The notes below the pieces were generated by a model. It did no database searches. It saw only the letters and a program-made list of their open reading frames with translations, and was not told the origin of the DNA. A stretch of DNA of 64,000 bases from Dyadobacter sandarakinus (GTDB lineage Bacteria; Bacteroidota; Bacteroidia; Cytophagales; Spirosomataceae), in the NCBI RefSeq assembly GCF_016894445.1, contig NZ_CP056775.1, forward strand, positions 1,800,001-1,864,000, given 5' to 3'. A program made the translations under genes and the position numbers. Below, piece after piece: positions 10,000 through 17,142 of the stretch; the stretch's first letter is position 1; every line of letters begins with the position of its first letter.

Positions 10000-10037
10000 T
10001 TTCCCTGAGAGGGGGTTCATCCGTTCTCTCAGGGAAA
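10000..10037 (+). terminator. 12-bp perfect hairpin after susD
   Basis: TTTCCCTGAGAG (10000-10011) pairs perfectly with CTCTCAGGGAAA (10026-10037) around a 14-nt loop. There is no long T run on the + strand after it, so it may be a weak terminator, a processing or stability hairpin that sets susCD mRNA apart from the genes downstream. Confidence 0.55.
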
Positions 10038-10084
10038 ATCCTGGCATCTGCCCTCCGGTCCCATACCGTCCATTTTTGCAAACC

Positions 10085-13000
10085 ATGAAGGTTTTTTTCC
10101 TACGCTTATGTTACTTGATGCTTCTCCTGGACACTTTTGCCTGCAGGCGAAAAGGCGACACGCTTTTTTACAAACTATCGCCCGATGAAACCGGGATCCA
10201 TTTTGCCAACAACATTGCAGAGGGCGACACCATTAATGCCTTTACTTACTACTACTGCTACAACGGCGGCGGCGTAGGCATTGCGGATTTCAACAATGAC
10301 CAGCTGCCAGATATCCTTTTTACCGGGAACATGGTCACGTCCAGGCTGTACCTCAACAAGGGAAACATGCAGTTTGAGGACATTACAGTACAAGCCGGGC
10401 TCACTACATCCGACTGGATCATGGGGGTATCGGTAGTGGATATCAACCATGACGGTTTTACGGACATTTACCTCAATGTAGCCGGACCACGCTTTGCAAA
10501 AAAGCACCATAATCTGCTTTATGTCAATCAGAAAAACCTGACTTTCAGGGAAGAAGCAGCTGCATACGGGCTGAACGACAGCAGCTTTTGTGTGCAGTCG
10601 GCTTTCCTTGATTACGACCGGGACGGCGACCTCGACATGTACCTGCTCACGAATGAAGTAGACGAAATAGAAAAAACCATGATCATACCCGCAGGCTTCC
10701 CGATTACACGCGGGAAGACGGCAGATCAGTTTTACGAGAATGTGGGCGATACGCTCGGGCATCCTATGTACAAAAACGTATCCGTACAAGCCGGGGTGCG
10801 GCAGGAAGGATACGGGCTCGGGCTGGCCGTGGGCGACCTCAACCAGGATGGCTGGCCGGACGTGTATGCCTCCAATGATTTCATGCCCAATGATCAGCTG
10901 CTGATCAACCAGCGAAATAAAACCTTCCGCGAATCGGCCCGGGAAAGCTTGCGGCATCAGACTTACAATGGAATGGGCGTTGACATCGAGGATATTAACA
11001 ATGATGCCAGGCCGGACATTATGGTGATGGACATGCTCCCGGAAAACAACGAGCGTCGTAAAACCATGATCGCGAAGGCGGACTACGAGAAGTTTTTCCT
11101 GCGCCAGAAGGCCGGGTACGTAGACCAGTACATGCGCAACACCCTGCAACTTAACCAGGGTACCAGTGCAAACGGGACAACTTACTTTTCCGAAATCGGG
11201 CAGCTGACGGGCATGCAGGCGACGGACTGGAGCTGGGGCGTGCTGCTCGCAGACTATGATAATGACGGACTGCGGGATGCCTACATTACCAATGGTTTTG
11301 TAAAAGATATTACCGACCTGGACTTCCTGGCCTACAATACCGATCACAGCATGTTTGGTACCAACGAGGTAAAGGCCAACCGGACCAGGGAACTGCTGAG
11401 CATGCTGAAAAGCGTAAAGCTCTCCAACTACATGTACCGCAATAAAGGCAACCTGGATTTTGAAAATAACACCACCAACTGGGGACTCAAGTACGACTCT
11501 TTTTCCAACGGGGCAGCCTATGCCGACCTAGATAACGACGGCGACCTGGACCTGGTTGTGAGCAACATCAATGAGGAGGCTTTTGTATTTGAAAACACAT
11601 CTATAAAGCAGGCCGGAGAGGATCACTACCTCCAAATGCTCCTGAGCGGAAGCCCGAAAAATCCCGCTGGCATCGGTGCCGCAATCACCCTGTACTGCGG
11701 GAACGACCGGTTCTACCATTATTTTTCTCCGGTAAAAGGTTACCTGTCCAGCATGAGCGGACCGCTGCATGCGGGACTCGGGAAGCATGCTTCGATCGAC
11801 TCGCTGCGGGTTATCTGGCCCGATGGAAAATCGCAGCTCATGACGTCGGTGCAGGCTGATCAGCGGCTTACTTTAAATTATCAGCAAGCTGATGACGCCG
11901 CGAGCCCTGCCGGAAAAGCTGCTGATGTGGTCTTTTCCAATGCCAATGACACCTACGATGTTCACTGGAAACATACCGAAAACGAATTCAACGATTTTGT
12001 CGAAGAGTCGCTGCTGATGGCCATGTACTCCCGCAAGGGCCCGGGTATTGCAGTGGCTGACGCGGATCAGCTGAATGGTACCGACTTTTTCATCGGCGGC
12101 GCAGCGGGCTTACCGGGTACGCTTTTCCGGCAGACGAAATCGGGAACCTTCGAGCACCAGCAGATTCTTGAAGACGATGCACGGTTTGAAGATGCGGGTT
12201 CGCTGTTTTTTGATGCCGACGGAGATGGAGATCAGGATCTGTACATCGTAAGCGGCGGTAGCGAATTCAGTAATCAGCCGGGTGCTTACACCGACCGTTT
12301 GTACCTGAATGACGGAAAAGGACATTTTACCAAAAACGGACAGGCACTCCCGGCTACCACTTCCAGCGGGAGCTGTGTGGCGGCAGCTGATTTCGACAAA
12401 GATGGTGACCTGGACCTGTTCCGGGCGGGCGCGGTGCTGCCTGGCGAATACCCCGGCCCGCCCCGGAGCTACCTGCTTACCAACCATGCAGGGAAGTTTA
12501 CGGATGCCACGGAAATGCTCGCACCTGCCCTGCTGCATGCCGGTATGATCAATGCCGCAGTATGGACCGACTTTAACAATGACGGCTGGACAGACCTGAT
12601 CGTCACAGGGGAATGGATGGCGCCTGTTTTCCTGAAAAATCAAAAAGGAAAACTTACGGATGTTACCGCACAAACGGGGCTTCAGAACATGCATGGCTGG
12701 TGGAGCAGCATTTACCCGGCCGACCTGGATAATGATGGTGATACGGACTATGTGCTCGGAAATGTGGGCGACAACATTGACTACCGGCCCTCCCATAATG
12801 AGCCGCTGGAATTATACTACGCCGATTTTGCGGGAAACGGGAGGCCTAAGCCGGTGATGACGCGCTACATGACAAATGCCGGCGGCGACAAAGAAAGCTT
12901 TCCCCTCTCCTTCCGGGATGACCTTTTCCGCACCATGCCGGTCCTCAAAAAGAAGTTTAATACCTATGAGCCTTTCAGCCGGGCGAAGCTGGATGACATT

Positions 13001-13627
13001 TTCAGTAAAGACCTGGTTTCAGGTGCTAAACATTACACAGCCGAAACCTTCCGGAGCTGTATCCTGATCAACAAAGGCAGTGGAAAATTTGAAATGAAGG
13101 CACTTCCGGCTGAAGCACAATTCTCCTGTATTTTCGGAATACTTCCCCTGGATGCCGACGCCGACGGCAACCTTGATCTGCTCCTGACCGGCAACTCGCA
13201 TTCCAATGAGGTCGTGTATGGATTTATGGATGCATCGGTGGGCATTTTGCTGAAAGGTGACGGGAAAGGCAACTTCCGGCCGCTGCCTGCCGAAATGAGT
13301 GGGGTGTTCCTTAGCGGAGCTACACGCGGCATCGGAATGCTGTACGACTCGCGAGGCCGGCAGGTGGTGCTGGCTACGGCCAATGCAGACAGTCTGAATA
13401 TCCTGACAAACCGGAACCGGCATTTGAGGGAGGTAATCCGGGCAAAGCCAGAGGATGTGTATGCTGAAATTACCTTTAAAAACGGCGTAAAAAGAAAACA
13501 GGAATTTAACTACGGCGCCGGCTACCTCTCTCAGCAGGAACGCGCCATCGGGATTTCCGACGGAATCAGATCGGTGCTGATTTTTGATAAAAATGGAAAG
13601 AACAGACAGGTATACAGTTTAAAATAG
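10085..13627 (+). CDS. FG-GAP/VCBS-repeat protein with ASPIC/UnbV domain (CRTAC1-like), probable lipoprotein
   Basis: This 1180-residue exported protein has at least a dozen calcium-binding FG-GAP/VCBS turns of the DxDxDG type (for example DINHDGFTD, DYDRDGDLD, DLDNDGDLD, DADGDGDQD, DLDNDGDTD) arranged as beta-propeller blades. An ASPIC/UnbV segment sits mid-protein (LHAGLGKHASIDSLRVIWPDG). The N terminus is hydrophobic and ends at TFAC (Cys20), a loose lipobox. Such proteins are common beside SusCD pairs in Cytophagales but have no established function; carbohydrate or protein binding at the surface is the usual guess. The ATG at 10085 follows the susD hairpin by 47 bp. The second fucosidase starts 12 bp after the stop. 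Confidence 0.82.
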   Translation: MKVFFLRLCYLMLLLDTFACRRKGDTLFYKLSPDETGIHFANNIAEGDTINAFTYYYCYNGGGVGIADFNNDQLPDILFTGNMVTSRLYLNKGNMQFEDITVQAGLTTSDWIMGVSVVDINHDGFTDIYLNVAGPRFAKKHHNLLYVNQKNLTFREEAAAYGLNDSSFCVQSAFLDYDRDGDLDMYLLTNEVDEIEKTMIIPAGFPITRGKTADQFYENVGDTLGHPMYKNVSVQAGVRQEGYGLGLAVGDLNQDGWPDVYASNDFMPNDQLLINQRNKTFRESARESLRHQTYNGMGVDIEDINNDARPDIMVMDMLPENNERRKTMIAKADYEKFFLRQKAGYVDQYMRNTLQLNQGTSANGTTYFSEIGQLTGMQATDWSWGVLLADYDNDGLRDAYITNGFVKDITDLDFLAYNTDHSMFGTNEVKANRTRELLSMLKSVKLSNYMYRNKGNLDFENNTTNWGLKYDSFSNGAAYADLDNDGDLDLVVSNINEEAFVFENTSIKQAGEDHYLQMLLSGSPKNPAGIGAAITLYCGNDRFYHYFSPVKGYLSSMSGPLHAGLGKHASIDSLRVIWPDGKSQLMTSVQADQRLTLNYQQADDAASPAGKAADVVFSNANDTYDVHWKHTENEFNDFVEESLLMAMYSRKGPGIAVADADQLNGTDFFIGGAAGLPGTLFRQTKSGTFEHQQILEDDARFEDAGSLFFDADGDGDQDLYIVSGGSEFSNQPGAYTDRLYLNDGKGHFTKNGQALPATTSSGSCVAAADFDKDGDLDLFRAGAVLPGEYPGPPRSYLLTNHAGKFTDATEMLAPALLHAGMINAAVWTDFNNDGWTDLIVTGEWMAPVFLKNQKGKLTDVTAQTGLQNMHGWWSSIYPADLDNDGDTDYVLGNVGDNIDYRPSHNEPLELYYADFAGNGRPKPVMTRYMTNAGGDKESFPLSFRDDLFRTMPVLKKKFNTYEPFSRAKLDDIFSKDLVSGAKHYTAETFRSCILINKGSGKFEMKALPAEAQFSCIFGILPLDADADGNLDLLLTGNSHSNEVVYGFMDASVGILLKGDGKGNFRPLPAEMSGVFLSGATRGIGMLYDSRGRQVVLATANADSLNILTNRNRHLREVIRAKPEDVYAEITFKNGVKRKQEFNYGAGYLSQQERAIGISDGIRSVLIFDKNGKNRQVYSLK

Positions 13628-13639
13628 ATTCGTTTAAAA

Positions 13640-15055
13640 ATGCAGTACAAGAAAATGAAACAGGTCTGGGCAGCTGCCTTCTTCCTGCTGGCTTCCGGAT
13701 TATTTACAACAACTTGGGCTCAGAAAACAGCAACTACCCGGTCACTTGTGACCTTGCAGCAAGACTTTGTCAACCTTGGTTTTGGCATGTTTATCCACTA
13801 TAACATACCTACTTACGGCAAGGACGACTGGGCCGATCCGGATGCTTCTCCCGCTGTTTTCAATCCCGGAAAACTTGATACCGACCAGTGGGCGGCTGCG
13901 GCAAAGTCGGCTAACATGGCGTACGGATGTCTTACCACCAAGCACCACAGCGGTTTTACAATCTGGAATACCAAAACGACCGATTATAATGTGATGCATA
14001 GTCCCTACGGAAAAGACATCGTTGCCGGATATGCAGATTCCTTTCGCAGGCAGGGCCTGAAAGTAATGCTTTACTACTCCATCCTGGACACGCACCACAA
14101 GCTTCGCCCCGGCCATATTACGCCGGCGCACATTCAGATGATCAAGGACCAGCTCACCGAGCTGCTCACCAACTACGGCGAGATCACCGCATTGATCATC
14201 GACGGCTGGGATGCGCCCTGGTTGCGGATTTCGTATGATGATGTTCCGTTTGAGGAAATTTACAGCCTGGTAAAATCCATTCAGCCCAACTGCCTGCTCA
14301 TGGACCTGAATGCTGCCAAATACCCGGCGGAAGCATTGTTTTATACGGATATCAAGTCTTACGAACAAGGCGCAGGCCAGCATATTTCAAAGGAAAGCAA
14401 CAAGCTGCCTGCACTTTCGTGCCTCCCGATCAATCAGTACTGGTTCTGGAAACCGTCCTTTCCGACAACCCCCGTCAAAAAAGCGGATGAGCTGGTGAAC
14501 AAAAACCTGGTGCCTTTTAACCGGGCTTACTGCAATTTTATCCTGAATGTAGCACCCAACCGCGACGGACTGATTGACGATAATGTGATTGCCGAATTGA
14601 AGGAGATCGGCAAGATTTATAAAAAACCGGTCAGCTTACCTTCCCTCCTGCCCAATGACGGGCCGGTGATTGCTTCCAATCTGGCCAGGAACAAGCCTGC
14701 TGATTCGAGCTGGGGCGATGATATGATGATCATGGATTTCGCCAATGATGACGATTTTAAAACCAGCTGGAACTCCAACCCTGCCGTAACCCAGCCGTGG
14801 CTCGAAATAGATCTGATGAAGGAAACCGGATTTAATACGGTCGTACTGACATCCGCAAAAGCGAATCCGCTGCACTACCAGCTGGATTACTTTGCCAACA
14901 ACAAATGGTATCCGCTTACTGCGGGTACGCAGGAGGGGCGCACGAAGGTCTTACGGTTTGACCGGGTGACCGGGCAGAAAGTCAGGGTCCGGTTTTCGGG
15001 CTTTAAAAATCCGCCTACTGTCGCTGAGCTCGGGATCTACAATGAGCGAAGGTGA
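13640..15055 (+). CDS. second secreted alpha-L-fucosidase, GH29 family
   Basis: This 471-residue exported enzyme shares the GH29 layout with the earlier fucosidase but differs clearly in sequence. A signal peptide ends near TTWAQ (about residue 28). FGMFIHYNIPTYG, TTKHHSGFTIWNTKTTDYNV and LIIDGWDAPW follow, with Asp188 the expected nucleophile. The C-terminal 130 residues form a discoidin-like beta-sandwich (SNLARNKPADSSWGDD, then PWLEIDLMKETGFNTVVLTS). The first ATG at 13640 is used; an alternative at 13655 would also keep the signal peptide. Two different GH29 enzymes suggest that more than one fucose linkage is attacked. A strong terminator follows. Confidence 0.9.
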   Translation: MQYKKMKQVWAAAFFLLASGLFTTTWAQKTATTRSLVTLQQDFVNLGFGMFIHYNIPTYGKDDWADPDASPAVFNPGKLDTDQWAAAAKSANMAYGCLTTKHHSGFTIWNTKTTDYNVMHSPYGKDIVAGYADSFRRQGLKVMLYYSILDTHHKLRPGHITPAHIQMIKDQLTELLTNYGEITALIIDGWDAPWLRISYDDVPFEEIYSLVKSIQPNCLLMDLNAAKYPAEALFYTDIKSYEQGAGQHISKESNKLPALSCLPINQYWFWKPSFPTTPVKKADELVNKNLVPFNRAYCNFILNVAPNRDGLIDDNVIAELKEIGKIYKKPVSLPSLLPNDGPVIASNLARNKPADSSWGDDMMIMDFANDDDFKTSWNSNPAVTQPWLEIDLMKETGFNTVVLTSAKANPLHYQLDYFANNKWYPLTAGTQEGRTKVLRFDRVTGQKVRVRFSGFKNPPTVAELGIYNERR

Positions 15056-15070
15056 TATTAATTCGAAATA

Positions 15071-15116
15071 AAAGCCGGCCTGCATGAAAATTACTTCGAG
15101 CAGGCCGGCTTTTTGT
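15071..15116 (+). terminator. Rho-independent terminator closing the fucose locus
   Basis: AAAGCCGGCCTGC (15071-15083) pairs perfectly with GCAGGCCGGCTTT (15100-15112) and a short T run follows. It lies 16 bp after the second fucosidase stop and marks the end of the operon. Confidence 0.9.
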
Positions 15117-15171
15117 ATACGCATTGCCAGGCTTATTCAAATCCTGTAACATCCTAGCAATCAACAAACTT

Positions 15172-15522
15172 ATGAAAACTTCATCTACAATTCCGTCCAA
15201 TAACCTGCCCAAAATCCTCGCACTGGTCGGGCTGCTGATCATCGTTTTTTCACTGGTGTTTTCAGATATCGCCAGGCAAAACTTTGAAAAGCAAAGAACA
15301 GCCTATGAAAATACAGGTCCGGACGGCACCGGCACAAGCTCCATGATCAGCAATACGGAGGGGCTGGATATTTTTAATACCATCGAGCTCTTCGGATTTC
15401 TGATCGGGGCGGGACTGCTGTTTTCAGGCATCTGGACCTGGTACCAGCGTGCGCAGGTGGTGTGGGATCAAACTCTGAAAGAAAACGGCACTACTGACCC
15501 GGAGCAGATTACCATCATCTGA
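15172..15522 (+). CDS. small membrane protein of unknown function
   Basis: I do not recognise a family. The 116-residue product has two predicted membrane helices: one near residues 13-30 (LALVGLLIIVFSLVFS) and one near 70-88 (LFGFLIGAGLLFSGIWTWY). They are separated by a polar loop rich in Gly, Thr and Ser, and the tail is charged. The ATG at 15172 was preferred to a TTG at 15124 because the latter adds only an implausible leader overlapping the upstream terminator region. It sits alone between the fucose terminator and the Hsp70-like gene. Confidence 0.65.
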   Translation: MKTSSTIPSNNLPKILALVGLLIIVFSLVFSDIARQNFEKQRTAYENTGPDGTGTSSMISNTEGLDIFNTIELFGFLIGAGLLFSGIWTWYQRAQVVWDQTLKENGTTDPEQITII

Positions 15523-15627
15523 CCTGGTACAAGGCAGCATTTGCATTGCCGATTTTATTGGACAAACATTCCCCGACTTGCATTCACCGGCAAATAATGA
15601 GAAATTGCGCGCCCAATTTTTGAAACC

Positions 15628-16887
15628 ATGAGTGACTCTGTTTTTTGCGGTATTGATTTCGGCACTTCCAATTCGAGCCTGGCCGTGGCTGACCAGGATA
15701 AGGTTTTTCTGGTTCCGGTAGAAGGCGACCATTATACGATCCCGAGTGCCATGTTTTTTGCGCGGAAGGATAACCAGGCTTTTTTCGGACGTGAAGCCAT
15801 GGAGCGGTTTCTTACCCGCCAGCCAGGGAGGCTGATGCGCAGCCTGAAACGTGTACTGGGGTCGCAGGCGATGCGTCAGGGAACGATGGTAAATGGCGAA
15901 CTGATGCGGTTTAACCAGATTATTGCGGCATTCCTCGACCAGATGAAGCAGAAGGCAGAGGCGACCTGCGGCACGGCGCTCCGCCACGTGGTCATGGGCA
16001 GGCCCGTCCATTTCACAGACAATGATGCCGCGGCAGACCAGCGGGCTGAGGATGAGCTCAAAGCCATTGCAAAGCGGCTCGGGTTTGAGGAAGTCGGTTT
16101 TCAGTTTGAGCCGATTGCGGCTGCATTTGCGCATGAGGCAAGGGTTACGGGCGAAAAGCTGGCTATGGTTGTAGACCTTGGCGGCGGCACTTCCGACTTC
16201 ACGCTCATCCGGCTTTCCCAGGCAAATGCCCGCAAACACGACCGGAATGAGGACATCCTGGCCAACACGGGTGTCAGGCTGGGCGGCAACGACTTTGACA
16301 AGGACCTGAGCCTGGCCGAAATGATGCCCGAACTTGGCTTCCGCTCACGATATGGTGCCAAAAACCTCGAAGTACCATCGTATCATTACTTTGATCTTTC
16401 GGAGTGGAGTAAGGTTAATTTTCTTTATACAAATAAAACCATTTTCCAGGCCAGGCAGCTGCTGCGCGAAACGCACGATCCCGTACGCTACGGCAGGCTC
16501 ATCAGCGTGCTCGAACAGGAAACCGGACATGCGGTGCTGGCCGCAACGGAAAAAATTAAGATCGGACTCGCCAGCAGCGAGCAGTATGCGGCGGCACTCG
16601 ATTTTATCGATGAATCCCTGCAGATTGACGTTGCCCGGGCAGATTTCAATGCTGCGATTACGATCAAAACGGAGCGGATCATTCAGGCAGCCCGCGAATG
16701 CCTTCGTGCCGCAGGTATCGGGCCGGAATCGGTGAGCCTGGTAATTATGACAGGCGGTTCTACCGAGATTCCCCTGATCCAGGAACAATTCCGCCAGCTT
16801 TTTCCTACGGCAGACTGGTCTGAAGAAGACAAACTTTCGAGTGTCGGACTGGGACTTGCCTACGATGCCCGCAACCGGTTTTCGTAA
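15628..16887 (+). CDS. Hsp70-family ATPase, YegD-like
   Basis: This 419-residue cytoplasmic protein contains the actin-like ATPase fold of Hsp70 with no room for the substrate-binding and lid domains. Phosphate-1 motif GIDFGTSNSS is at residues 8-17, phosphate-2 MVVDLGGGTSDFTLI near 175-190, and the adenosine motif LVIMTGGSTEIPLI near 370. It matches the YegD branch of Hsp70-like proteins, whose cellular task is not settled. It appears monocistronic: 105 bp of gene-free DNA precede it and a short GC hairpin follows. Confidence 0.85.
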   Translation: MSDSVFCGIDFGTSNSSLAVADQDKVFLVPVEGDHYTIPSAMFFARKDNQAFFGREAMERFLTRQPGRLMRSLKRVLGSQAMRQGTMVNGELMRFNQIIAAFLDQMKQKAEATCGTALRHVVMGRPVHFTDNDAAADQRAEDELKAIAKRLGFEEVGFQFEPIAAAFAHEARVTGEKLAMVVDLGGGTSDFTLIRLSQANARKHDRNEDILANTGVRLGGNDFDKDLSLAEMMPELGFRSRYGAKNLEVPSYHYFDLSEWSKVNFLYTNKTIFQARQLLRETHDPVRYGRLISVLEQETGHAVLAATEKIKIGLASSEQYAAALDFIDESLQIDVARADFNAAITIKTERIIQAARECLRAAGIGPESVSLVIMTGGSTEIPLIQEQFRQLFPTADWSEEDKLSSVGLGLAYDARNRFS

Positions 16888-16888
16888 G

Positions 16889-16908
16889 CGCGTCCTGGCA
16901 CGCGATTT
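16889..16908 (+). terminator. short GC-rich hairpin with T run after the Hsp70-like gene
   Basis: CGCGT (16889-16893) pairs with ACGCG (16900-16904) around a 6-nt loop and is followed by ATTTT. The stem is only 5 bp, so this is a weak candidate terminator. Confidence 0.35.
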
Positions 16909-17019
16909 TACACAACTATGGCCTTGATTGTGTAGTAATGCTGCTCTTTATTAGAACGGCACGTCGAATTTCTTAAAGGCCGTATGGAGGAAAATTCCGC
17001 TTTTTTCACCGGAAGTCAA

Positions 17020-17037
17020 TCAGGGTTTAACCCCTGA
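17020..17037. promoter_or_regulatory. 18-bp near-palindrome upstream of the TonB-dependent receptor gene
   Basis: TCAGGGTTTAACCCCTGA is symmetric at 16 of 18 positions. It lies 105 bp before the receptor start. Between it and the gene is TACCTTTA (17080-17087), one base off the Bacteroidota -7 consensus TAnnTTTG. The palindrome could be an operator for a dimeric regulator; which regulator is unknown. Confidence 0.4.
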
Positions 17038-17142
17038 ACACTTGATATTCCACTAAAACTATCTACTTAATCTTTTATATACCTTTACACGAACCTGTTA
17101 CCAACCGACGGTTTTTTTCATATTCATCAAACAACTTATGGA

